From: Ascaphus truei
Lineage: Eukaryota > Chordata > Amphibia > Anura > Ascaphidae
Assembly (NCBI GenBank): GCA_036426205.1
Contig: CM071568.1
Coordinates: 37,624,770 to 37,688,769, forward strand
DNA length: 64,000 nucleotides
Direction: 5' to 3'
In this document: one piece after another, positions 46,588 to 56,452 of the stretch
Layout: the number at the start of each line of letters is the position of its first letter
How positions within the stretch are numbered: position 1 is the stretch's first letter
Notes under the pieces: model-generated
Databases searched by the model: none
Seen by the model: only the letters and a program-made list of their open reading frames with translations
Told to the model about the DNA's origin: nothing
Position numbers and translations under genes: made by a program

Positions 46588-47127
46588 ATGTTCATGTATG
46601 CCGTTGACGAGGATGACATGACAACCTCGTCAAGACCACGCCAGGAGACAACACTGCCAAGGCGACCAATGCAGGAGGAAAGCATCCTCCCAGACAACCT
46701 ACCCTCACCCACCACCACAAGCACACCCACTCCCAAAAGAACACTTGCTCCCAAAATCCAACCCACATACGCTTGCATTGAGACGGTGCCCGACATCATC
46801 CCGCGCGAGCTGCCCCAGCCACTCAGGGAGAAGTATAGGTTTTCAAGTGCTGATATACCCCAGAGGCATGCCATGTTAATTTTCAAGCACCACGTGCCCT
46901 ACCCGGTGTACTGCGGGTGGGCCCACAATGTGATCTATGAAGGGAATCACGACAAAAAGGCTCTTCCTGAAAATTTAAGAAAGACTATTGTGGAGGAATT
47001 GCGGCTCTATTTTACAATTACTGATCCTTTAATGAAAGTCGTGAGAGACTCCATTAATGGCATTTTGCGGCATACAAGGCATCGGCCCTGGAAGGACAAT
47101 CTGCTGGGGATCCAATTCGCTGCGTGA
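46588..47127 (+). CDS. BEN-like domain protein of the transposon
   Basis: A 179-codon open frame to TGA 47125-47127; the frame is open upstream of ATG 46588. The first 80 residues are low-complexity Pro/Thr/Ser. The C-terminal 80 residues resemble a BEN domain: 'HAMLIFKHHVPYPVYCGW', 'KKALPENLRKTIVEELRLYF' and 'VVRDSINGILRHTRHR', matching the KK-L-P-K---I----- and ---INSK-R--R pattern. BEN domains bind DNA or mediate chromatin contacts, and also occur in some viral and mobile-element proteins. It lies between the divergent transposase and the convergent forkhead copy. AATAAA signals lie at 47237 and 47332. The assignment is by pattern, without a profile search. Confidence 0.6.
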   Translation: MFMYAVDEDDMTTSSRPRQETTLPRRPMQEESILPDNLPSPTTTSTPTPKRTLAPKIQPTYACIETVPDIIPRELPQPLREKYRFSSADIPQRHAMLIFKHHVPYPVYCGWAHNVIYEGNHDKKALPENLRKTIVEELRLYFTITDPLMKVVRDSINGILRHTRHRPWKDNLLGIQFAA

Positions 47128-47831
47128 TTGGTCATCTGTTAAAATGTTTATTTATTTCTGATTTGTTCATTGTTTTAAATTGTATTGTAATATGTTTGTG
47201 CTTACAGGATTTTTTTTTACTTACAGTACTCCACAAATAAAAATAATGTTGATTGTTGTAGATTGTATTCATACTGTCAATGTTTTTGCTTACTGGACAC
47301 CATTAATGTTTTTTTACTTACTGCACCCAACAATAAAACAAATTGCTGCTTGTTTTAAATATACCTGTATGTTTTTACTTACTGGACACTATTAATGTTT
47401 TTTTACTTACTGTACCCACCAGTAACTATGTACAGTAGTGTCCTGTACTATACAGTTCCATGAGGCATACTGTACAGTACTGTACAGTATACTGTAGGCA
47501 TGCACATTACAGTACATCAAAACAGTATTAAAACGCATTATCGGCATTAGTATTATTATTAGAACACACATACTGTACTGTAATACATGTACAGAATAAA
47601 TGCATACTTTTTATTTTTGGGGTTTATTATACAGTACAGTATGTAAAAAAGTATTGTATACTTTATGAAAAAAACAGCATACTGTTTCAGGTTTTCTATA
47701 AAGCTCACAGTTATTCTATCCTAATCAATAAAAATGGCACTGATTCAAATTCAGCAGTGTGCAAGCATTGTTACAAATAGCGGTATTATCCATCGAAATC
47801 CCTCCATTTGCCTGATGACAAAGTTTATTTT
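47128..47831. other. Convergent 3' regions of the BEN and forkhead genes
   Basis: Two AATAAA signals (47237, 47332) serve the plus strand. A repeated TTACTTACTG-A-CC-CCA-TAAT motif lies at 47280-47420, then TACTGTACAG repeats. From about 47560 the sequence matches 38386-38520 of element 1 (forkhead 3' exon and poly(A) region) on the minus strand. Confidence 0.6.
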
Positions 47832-48172
47832 CTGAGGAAGAAAAATAAAAGTATTACTGTAATGGTTAGTTCAAATTAATCAGTCCCCTAAAGAAGTTCC
47901 CACAGTCAGTCCCCACAGTCCTCTCGGTCAGTCCCAACAATAATTTTCTCAGGTGGGCGTCTCTTGTTCACATACTGTACACGCATGCACCTACAGTAGA
48001 TGTGATGAGACGCATATGTGTTTCAACAAGGTTCCAATACGCATGCGCCTAGCTGTCCACCAATTGTTCAGTATCTACTGCTGCTCAGCCAATGATATTG
48101 CTAGACTACATTTTGGCGAATTGTAACTAAAAGAATATAACTACTGTAAATAACCATAAGCAAAGCGATTGA

Positions 48173-48855
48173 TTACAGGAGAATCACTTTAATGTGCATT
48201 GATATTGATATGGTAAAAAGAGAATTGCTGTAAATACTGTACGGCAGCTGTACCCACCATAGACGTTGCCAATCGGTTGGCAGCAAGCCACTGCCAGTCC
48301 CGTCGTCTTGATTATATACGTAGTTGACAGGTGACAGTGGGCCCGCTACACCTGTAGTTGACAGCTTATGTAGCTGGAAATCGTTTTGGTACATGCAAGC
48401 TTGCTGGTATCTGTAGGCGGCAGGTATCCAGGCGGGGACAGATAGCAAGGGTTGCCGGTCAGCAGGTTTTCACTGACGGTCGGACCGTTATTGGAAGCCG
48501 GTTCTGGCGCTGGCGCATTTCTTGCCTGGGACTGACAATTCTTAGTTGGTTTTACCATGACCTTTCACCTTTTGAAGTCTCCATGATAAAAGATACTGGA
48601 AAATTCTGGCGCAACACACCAATACCCTCCTCTAACTCCGGGTGCAGGATCAATACGAAAAAAACACGGATCGATACATAACTTTTTCCTTATTGCACGC
48701 TTCCACACACAAGCATCTGGTGAAAATTTGTAAAAGTCATAATTGTCGATTATAATTGTGGCCATCTTCTCATCTGTTGCATTAATTGCAGCCCATATTA
48801 AATAAGCGTACGTTATGTCAGGTTTTTTGAACACGGACTGCAGTGATGCACTCAT
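48173..48855 (-). pseudogene. Second forkhead gene, decayed
   Basis: ATG at 48853-48855 begins the same N-terminus as gene 1. The domain keeps 'TYAYLIWAAINATDEKM', 'WKRAIRKKLCIDPCFFRID' and 'GGYWCVAPEF'. Eight residues (the helix 2 start, VAQIYQYF in gene 1) are deleted in frame. A stop or frameshift follows 'FYHGDFKR' at 48565; the Pro/Ala linker and C-terminus continue in two other frames. Substitutions inside the domain are mostly conservative (R/K, V/I, D/E), which suggests past purifying selection. The 3' intron is also conserved: ATG|GTGGGT donor at 48257 and CCTCAG acceptor at 47832, enlarged by an insert of about 300 bases. The donor again sets up the TG|A stop. Confidence 0.75.
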
Positions 48856-49027
48856 CTCTGAACTCTCAGGACAATAAAAAACCAGACACAGCGCATTTAG
48901 TTTTTAATATGAAAAGCCTAAATTGATACATTATTGTAACTTCTTCAGTACCAAGGTCAATTCACAATGGACCACTGTTTTTAAACACCTGCAAGTCGAC
49001 ACATTACTGAAGCACGTGTACTGTACT

Positions 49028-49268
49028 GTAGTGTACACATTAGAATTCATTACAATTCATGAATATCTGCCACCTGGCGGATACAAGAAGAATTGCAACA
49101 AATTCAATCCGAACCATTATTTTTAAACAGATAAAGCGAGGGTGACGCCGGCATGAATGCGACATGAATATGGCATGAATTTCGAATGAACGCGGTGAAG
49201 CACGTGGCATTCAGAAAAAGTCACTAAAAAATATCCTAGAAGTTTTAAAATAAAAGGGGCCACGGCTT
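49028..49268. mobile_element. Right terminal region of the three-gene element (element 2)
   Basis: Matches 39407-39613 and 40262-40494 (start ATTACAATTCATGAATATCT; end AAATAAAAGGGGCCACGGCT before TA). It is placed beside the forkhead gene exactly as in element 1. The element probably runs left from here through the transposase to an unknown boundary near or beyond 44800. Confidence 0.6.
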
Positions 49269-49270
49269 TA

Positions 49271-49680
49271 TATACAAACAATACTAAACAGAGATATTGG
49301 CATTGGTAATCTCTTTCTGATGTTCATCTGTGCATCCAACTTTATGCAGGAATCAACCTCAGAGGTGACATAAGTGTAGGGATGTGGTAGGAACCTCATA
49401 TGTGTGTTCAGTGTGTGTTCAGTTGGTGTTTTGACTCTGTTCAGGAGAGTCATGTGGAGGTCTGCAACAGTGTTGCAGAGGCTGATGCAATAGCTGTGAG
49501 TCTGTGCAGCTCAAGGCAGAGAGGCTCCGTTGAGGAACTACAACTCCCATGAGCTCCTGGGCAGTCACCTGACTTGAGGAGCCAATCAGAAGGCTAGAAT
49601 TACGGGAGGAGGAAAGGGAAGCATGGGGGAGAGACCACGCTAGTCAGAAGGGATCTGGAAGGTAAAGGAGGAGGGTAAAA
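49271..49680. other. Unassigned sequence
   Basis: Contains TACAACTCCCATGAGC, common in vertebrate repeats, and GCAACAGTGTTGCAG, similar to GCAACACTGTTGCAA within the LTR at 58280-58973. It may be an LTR fragment. Confidence 0.3.
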
Positions 49681-50280
49681 GACAAAAAAAAGCGCAAAAC
49701 GCAAATGGTGAAGTATGTCATAAAATAATTATTTTAGTGATAAGGAGGTAAGTATTCTGCGTACATTAAGGTTGAACAATAAAAGCATTCACGTGCAACA
49801 TTGCACGAAATTACCACACTGCGGTCATCTGGATGGAAGGTATAGCCCCAGTGGATGGTCTCCTGTCGCTGTCAAGATGTCATCTGCATCTCTCACAGCC
49901 TGGACGTTTCGCGATCAGCATCCAAAATCCTTGAGCTACTAGAGTCAACGCACCGCTCGAAACATCTGTTTCGGTGTGGAGCACTGTGTGCACGCCGCAA
50001 ATGCGGAAGTCTCTATAGCTAGCAGCGCACGTCCGTGCAGAGGCGCTCTCACTGCAGTCAGGTCGACCGGTGCACAGCAACAGCGTTCAGTCCCGGTGCT
50101 CGCACACGCCAATGACGTCACTTGTACACGGAACGCACCAGGCCAGTATTAAGTGCCGCAGATGCATACAAAAACTAACGTACTTAAACAGTACTAGCAG
50201 GTTAAAAGGTACCATATAATAAAATAATCCAACGCGTTTCGAAGCTAGAAATGCTTCTTCTTCAGGGAAAAAACCCTGAG
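49681..50280 (-). mobile_element. PLE-type terminal repeat
   Basis: AAAAAGCGCAAAACGCAAATGG at the left and a hammerhead (50227-50267) at the right, minus strand. No coding part. Confidence 0.5.
50227..50267 (-). ncRNA. Hammerhead ribozyme motif
   Basis: Minus strand: CTGAAGA core, a perfect 5-bp stem II (GAAGC/GCTTC), GAAAC, GCGTT; stem I CC/GG with weak extension. Core and stem II look competent. Confidence 0.55.
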
Positions 50281-51326
50281 CCACAGTAGGTTGCTGTGCT
50301 CCAGGGACGCCCGTAGTGGTAGCGATCAGTCACCTTACTGTGTAGGCAGTTAGGGACAAGCGTGCGGAGCAGGTTTGCTGGTGAGCTGCTTTGGACCAGA
50401 CAGCTGCACTGCGGACATCAAAGACAGGCAAGGTTTCGGCTGATCCTTTTCAAAGTATTACCGGTCACCGCCGTGACCGGAAGGTATTTACGTTAAGTGC
50501 ACCAACACCGGTCAACAGGCGCTGATTCCACCTTAGGCGTAACTCTTTGAGGACACTAGTGAGTGGCCAAAGGCCTAATACACTGAACACTCCTTTCTAT
50601 TAGTGCAAGGACACGGTGTGTGGGGCACGCGGTGATGGGACAAGGACATACTCATTAATAGCGTGGCTGAGCCACTACTGTACATGACAATCCTCATTAA
50701 GAGCGTGGCCGAGCCACTCACGTTATAAGAACATTATCATTTAGCTGAGTTAAGGTTATATTACGTTATATGTTATGTGTTGGGTTAGATGCTGGGTGTT
50801 AATATGATAGAGTGCTAAGGTATCGTGTATTATAGTAAAGTTGGTTGCATCATATGTGTGTGCATATGTTTCTTGCCCAGGGGAATCTCATATTACGGGG
50901 ATCCTGGGTAAGTGTAGGAGCTGCGCTAATAAGTGTTACCCCAGGCTACCAGCTACCGGAGGCTGAGATCTCCTGGAGCCGCAGGTGTGTGCAGTTACCC
51001 GTAGTCTCTTTTAGAGTGTCAGAAAAAGGGCTACATAAGGAAAACAATGGTGCAGATAGTATAAACAAATGATCTTTATAAACACTAAAAAGTCACATAA
51101 AAATGCTCTATTACAATGCCTTAATATATACTCGCATGGGTTAGAAGTTAAGACCCTATTCAGAGTTCAAAAGTTCTCATCACCGTCTGACCCGCACAGC
51201 GTCCCTTGTGACAAGTGTCGATTTATGGCATATGTCATTTCCAGTAACCCAGCTCCGGACCGGGAGAATGGTGTGATATCGTCAGCACTGGACAGTAGCA
51301 ATCTCGGTCTTAACTCAAAGGGGGCT
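50281..51326. other. Unassigned sequence, possible retroelement interior
   Basis: Mixed composition, with a twice-repeated AGCGTGGC-GAGCCACT segment (about 50660 and 50705) and a palindromic GGTCACCGCCGTGACC (about 50464). Frames up to 88 codons show no known domain. Confidence 0.35.
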
Positions 51327-51679
51327 ATGCACTAAGCTGTGATAAGTCGTTTTAAGAGCGCAAAGTGCTCTTAGAACGTGATGTTCCACCAAGCGCGATT
51401 CACAGAGCCGCGCTAACAGACACTTTGCGCTCTAAAAGTGACTTTTTTCAAGAATTTTTTCAAAGTCTAACTTTGCTCGTACAATCAGCTGTTTGCGCTG
51501 AATCCTGCCCTTCTGCTGGATTCACTAAGCTACGCAAACGTATCGTACTTGAAAGTTGCGCTGAATACAGCTCACCAGCTAAAGACAGGTGATAAAAAAA
51601 GCTGGACTTCGAAAAAATTCTTTATTTACCTTTTTGCAGGCGCAACACCCATACAACAGGCAGGCGGGTGTCCCTGGCT

Positions 51680-51800
51680 GACCCATCAGGGGTCTAGGGG
51701 TCCCACGAGTGTCCCCGGCTGACAATGCGGGTGTCCCTGCGGGAGTCCGGGGGTCCCCGCAGTGTCCGCGGGTGTCCCCGCGGGAGTCCCGGGGTCCCCG
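51680..51800. repeat. GC-rich minisatellite (GGTGTCCCCGCGGGAGTCC)
   Basis: Units of about 15-30 bases built from GTCCCCGCGGG and GGGTGTCCC. The same position in the duplicated region copies (1350-1400, 16105-16160) has only one or two units, so it expanded here. Confidence 0.85.
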
Positions 51801-52429
51801 CAGGCCTGCGGTACCAATATTATGCCTCAAAAAAAATAAACAATATTTCTAACTAAATACACCCCCCTTCCCCCGCCCCCTAACACATACAATACAGTAA
51901 TGGGCAAAATTACTATTATCCACATATGGATAATAATGCATTTGCCCATTTAAAATACATATAAATCACAATAAATACAGTAAATACATACTACACTTAC
52001 CTTTTCCAGGCACCCACGATGAAGGCCGTCTTCATCCTCATCTTCATCTTGCCCATGTCCCTCCAGTGCTGCAAAACATAGAAAACAATCAAAATAGCCA
52101 ATGTAATGTCCCCTATCCCCTTAATCACCTTAGCGGTCATTAACCGCTATAGTCATTAAGGGGTTAACCCACCCTCATCCACCACTCAGGAGGCCTGTAC
52201 ACCCTCCCGCGCTACCCACCCTGTGAGGCCTAACCACCCAGTACCCACAAGGAGGCCTACCCAGCCTTGCTTGGGGACAATACCCACTCCACCCACCCCG
52301 TTAACCACAATAAACATTACTATATTAAATAAACACTACATAACCCACCCCCTGTGCCCCCCCTTAAATACCTGATTTATTCTTTTCCATATAGGGTTAA
52401 TACCCCAGGCCCACAGGAGTCCCCGGTGG

Positions 52430-52740
52430 CCCTAACGGTTGACCGTAAGCCTCACAGTGGCCCATCAAAAGGTTTCAAACAGGGTATGGAGGCCTACGGG
52501 TTGTCCCTGCCAGGTGCCGTTATCAACCAGGTGGTCTTCGCGGGTCACCGTCTGCCACAATGGGGTCCCCACGGGTAGACCCGCGGGTGTCTGGGGAACC
52601 CCGGGTCAGACCCACAGGTGTCTCAGGGGCCTTGGGTGGTTCCCACGGGGGTCTGGGGGCCCTCGGGTTGTCCCTACAGGTCCCCGGTGCCCCCACAGTT
52701 GTGGGGCCACCGTTTTTCACCGCAGGTGTCCCCCGTGAGT
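52430..52740. repeat. GC-rich degenerate tandem repeat
   Basis: Repeated GGTGTCTGGGGAACCCC / GGGGCCCTTGGGTGGTTCCC-like units of about 45 bases. Overlapping frames on both strands follow from base composition. Confidence 0.6.
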
Positions 52741-53179
52741 TCGCCAGCCTGATACCAGTGGAAAGTCCGAGGAGACCTCAGGTGGTCTCCAGAAGTCCCT
52801 GCAGACCTAAGGAACCAACCCTGTATGTAAAAAAATAAACCTGTCCTATACATTTAAATACATAAATACCCTCCCCCCCCCAAACACATACAGTACAGTA
52901 ATGTGCATAATAACTATTATCCAGATATGGATAATAGATTATTTGCCCATTATGAAACACATAAAACAGCATAAATAAAGTAAATAAATAGAGTTCTACT
53001 TACCCCCTGGCAATGAGATGGGCAGTCCGGTCATCAAACGTCCTCCGTTGGCAAAAAAAAATTGCGATTATTTTCAAAGGCCAGTTAACCCCTTAATCAC
53101 TTTAGCGGTTAATAACCGCTATAGTAATTAAGGGGGTTAACCCACCATGCACAGATACCAACCCTTCACCCATTCATTT

Positions 53180-53380
53180 GTACAGTGGGTATAATATATA
53201 TATATTATGATCTATAGGGATAGCGAGAATATAGCGATATAGATGATATATAGAGAGGTTATATATAGATAGAAAGTAGATAATCTATATATGATACGAT
53301 ATGAGATATAGAGATAAAAACAATGAATATAATAATATAAAATATATATATATATATCTATATATATTAAGATTAGAATT
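53180..53380. repeat. Irregular AT/GATA low-complexity sequence
   Basis: TA and ATAG units without a stable period, ending in (AT)n and ATCTATATAT. Like 1-204 and 8260-8400, it may be a poorly resolved microsatellite. Confidence 0.7.
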
Positions 53381-53440
53381 TCATGTTTTTATTTATGCAT
53401 GTTTATGTAATCCTTTAACATGTATTTGTATATTGGTGAC

Positions 53441-54134
53441 ACAAAAGAAAGGGGTAAGTCACTCCTCTGGCCCGCCATGTCCCTGGTAGCTGAGGTTGTG
53501 CTTTGCTGCATTCTGTTTCTTTCTTAGGGGGAACAGAAGTTGCTTCTGGCAGTTCAATGTGCGCACTCCCCCTGGTGCACTCTAGAGGAGGGTCTCGTAG
53601 ACTTGTAGGCTGACCCAGCACAGGGGCGGAGTGAGTCATAGTCCATGAGGGCGCGGCTCCAGCTTTCGCGCCAACCTCCCCAACAGGGTGGGGTTTCCCC
53701 ATTGGCGCCAATCCTGGCCAACAATCAGCAAACTGCAAAGTAGCTGGACTTTCTGCAGCTGGCCTACGCGGTGTCCCGGGAACGCGGGAACCGCCATTTT
53801 GGTTAGTACTGTCTTTCTTCATTACATTTGAGGTAGCGTTTGGCTGTTTGTATATTGAATGATAACAAAGTCCATTTCGTTCCTCCCATCTAGCAACACT
53901 GTCGTCCTCACTAGTCTCGAGGTTACTTTCCCGAGAGCATAGACAGGACAAGCCCGGCGCAGCCACGGCTGTCACGCCAGTCTCCAACAGGCTCACAAAA
54001 GTCTCTTCTGTAACTTACTTTCTCCCTCCCATGGATGGTGAAAATAAAGTAACAACTTTTGGCGATCTCTAATAACTCTTGCCGACACTGGACGCACATA
54101 GGGGGTTCCCCGGGCAATAGGCACAATATGAGCA
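53441..54134 (-). pseudogene. LTR-element internal unit A (truncated)
   Basis: Equals 55770-56462 of unit B at high identity. On the minus strand it carries the first 190 codons of the unit frame ('GMTAVAAPGLSCLCSRES'-type start, 'LETSEDDSVARWEERNGL') and is cut off at 53441, where AT-rich sequence begins. It is separated from unit B only by a 344-base insertion. Confidence 0.7.
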
Positions 54135-54470
54135 AAACAAAAAACAAAAGAACAAGGCGCACAACGCACATAGTGTATTAAAGTATAAAATGTGACTTTA
54201 TGGTTAAAAGTAAATAATTCTGCGTACATAAAGTGAGAATAATTTACTTTTAACCATAAAGTCACATTTTATACTTTAATACACTATTGCGTTGTGCGCC
54301 TTGTTCTTTTGTTTTTTGTTAGTTCCTGGGGTGTCGAGCCACCCCCAGGACCCACGATTAGTGCCAGATCCACATTTAAGGTCCACAACATTGTTTGTTT
54401 AATCACGGTGCACTGTTCACTTGATATTTGTTGTCACTAGTTATTAGCTGCGCACTATCACTCTTTTCCA
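54127..54470. mobile_element. 344-bp insertion with long palindrome and 13-14 bp target duplication
   Basis: ACAATATGAGCAA is present on both sides (54125-54137 and 54470-54482) but only once at the intact unit junction (about 56452-56464). The insert starts with a 190-base palindrome: AACAAGGCGCACAACGCA and its inverse flank a GTACATAAAGTGAGAATAAT loop. A GC-rich part with CCACCCCCAGGACCC follows. The size and AACGCA-type motif resemble PLE ends, and PLEs make variable target duplications, but no hammerhead is seen. Confidence 0.75.
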
Positions 54471-56325
54471 CAATATGAGCAACATTACCCAAATTCCCAG
54501 ACGACACTCCCAATGTTCCTGGGAACCCAAAATTTGACCCAAGGCTCTTAGGCTCACACCCCACCATAACAGTACGATTGTCATCATTAGTGCAGTATAA
54601 CATTTGTTGCATAGACATTTCTCTCCCCGATCCCTCATCGGAGGCAAAACAGTCACCCCAGTCCAGATTTTCCCCAGTCCATTCTTCAGAAGTGGCTCGG
54701 GACTCCCCAGACAACCCTTGACTAGACTGGGACCCATAGGACAAAGTGACAGGGGCAGGGGTTTTAACTATGGCCGGGGGTTGGACATAGGGAAACACTG
54801 CCGGCATACGCGGGGCTACGACCCGCAACTTCTCGCTACCTTGCCCAGTACCATCGGACTGGCACTCCGGTTCACCCGTGTCCGTGTTCCCAGGCTTCCG
54901 CAGGGCCTGCCGGATGTTCCCGGCCCCAGGCGACCGGGTACAGCTGCTTGGCCGCGAGGACACGGCCATCTCTCTGGACTCGCCGCCATCTTGCGTTGGG
55001 TTCCCAACCGGAACCTCTTCCTCCAGAACGACATCCGCCACCGGAAGTGATGGTTCTGCTCTCCGCTCCGTCCGGGCCTGGGCTCGGCCTTTCTCCACCA
55101 TTTCCACTACTGGCGCCTGTGGGGGGTTAGGAGGTTCCTCACCACTCCGCTGGCTTGCGATGGGTTCCTCTGTGGTAGGCTGTACTGGCCGTTGTAGGGC
55201 ACACGGGCCTACATCAGGGTCCGCAGCAGATGGGATAAATGTCTCTTTATCTTCAGCTTCACTTGTGTGGTCCGCCGGCTGGCGCATCACCACAGCTGGT
55301 TGACTACTGTCTTCAGTAGTACAGGATGGGGGTAGGGACATCTCCGCAGGGGAACAGCGTCGGGGCGCTTCGCATTCACTGGTGGCCATCGGCCTGAAGC
55401 GGTCCTGCTCCGGCTGTACCAGTGGTAGCGATCCCCCTTCTCCCTGGGCAGTCACCTTACCCTTCGTTGATTCCGTCAGGAATGGCTCCATCAACTGGGG
55501 TTCCGGTTTTGGAACCGGATCTGGAGCCGTCTCGGTCATCGAGGCTTGGAACTCCTCACGCTTAGGCAGATAAGGGCTAGACACAAGCTGGTTTGCTCCT
55601 TTTGCAAAGAAAGTAGCTCCCCAAACAAGTTCTTTACCCAGAGATACACAATCAGAGTCCTCACACCTCAAGCTGGTGATTCCGTCATTGGATACTTCCC
55701 GGAATCCTTTAGGCAATGAATAACAGGCAAAGATCATATCACCCTTCCTCACTTTATGTATACACAGGCACAAAAGAAAGGGGTAAGTCACTCCTCTGGC
55801 CCGCCATGCCCCTGGTAGCTGAGGTTGTGCTTTGCTGCATTCTGTCTCTTTGTTAGGGGGAACAGAAGTTGCTTCTGGCAGTTCAATGTGCGCACTCCCC
55901 CTGGTGGACTCTAGAGGAGGGTCTCGTAGACTTGTAGGCTGACCCAGCACAGGGGCGGAGTGAGTCATAGTCCATGAGGGCGCGGCTCCAGCTTTCGCGC
56001 CAACCTCCCCAATAGGGTGGGGTTTCCCCGTTGGAGCCAATCCTCGCCAACAATCAGCAAACTGCAAAGTAGCTGGACTTTCTGCAGCTGGCCTACACGG
56101 TGTCCCGGGAACGCGGGAACCGCCATTTTGGTTAGTACTGTCTTTCTTCATCACATTTGAGGTAGCGTTTGGCTGTTTGTATATTGAATGATAACAAAGT
56201 CCATTTCGTTCCTCCCATCTAGCAACACTGTCGTCCTCACTAGTCTCGAGGTTACTTTCCCGAGAGCATAGACAGGACAAGCCCGGCGCAGCCACGGCTG
56301 TCACGCCAGTCTCCAACAGGCTCAC
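54403..56325 (-). pseudogene. Internal unit B frame of the LTR element (640 codons)
   Basis: The longest open frame in the window. It is Pro/Ser/Glu-rich, with no zinc knuckle, protease, RT or integrase motif. The frame opens at 56325 with GTG, and a TAA lies just upstream, so no natural ATG begins it; in unit C the same frame continues upstream through an ATG-containing segment. The last 21 codons come from the inserted element at 54127-54470. I read it as a gag-like or accessory frame of an LTR retrotransposon whose unit was tandemly copied, not a host gene. The unrepaired 5' stop makes expression doubtful. Confidence 0.6.
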
Positions 56326-56452
56326 AAAAGTCTCTTCTGTAACTTACTTTCTCCCTCCCATGGATGGTGAAAATAAAGTAACAACTTTTGGTGATCCCTA
56401 ATAACTCTTGCCGACACTGGACGCACATAGGGGGTTCCCCGGGCAATAGGCA

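Larger units (their letters stand above)
51327..53160 (+). repeat. Dispersed repeat family F, complete-looking copy
   Basis: GGGGGCTATGCACTAAGC start; palindrome one at about 51900-51950 and again at 52905-52950; CACCCACGATGAAGGCCG at 52011; palindrome two at about 52107-52165 (CTTAGCGGT/ACCGCTATAG) and 53090-53130. The doubled modules suggest two nested or tandem copies. GC-rich minisatellites lie at 51680-51800 and 52430-52740. Confidence 0.65.

Noticed and set aside
46335..46886. 183-codon minus-strand frame
   Set aside because: Antisense shadow of the coiled-coil/BEN gene; low-complexity and without a domain.
49945..49980. CGAAACATCTGTTTCG near a PLE end as a further hammerhead
   Set aside because: It lacks a CTGANGA core and proper stem I; it is only a short palindrome.
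54604..55303. Plus-strand frames of 141-148 codons opposite the 640-codon frame
   Set aside because: Shadows of the GC-rich minus-strand unit frame, repeated in unit C with changes that do not favour the plus frame.
54403..56325. 640-codon frame as a host gene
   Set aside because: It belongs to a tandemly copied unit behind an LTR and primer-binding-like site, has no natural start codon, and its end is supplied by an inserted element.
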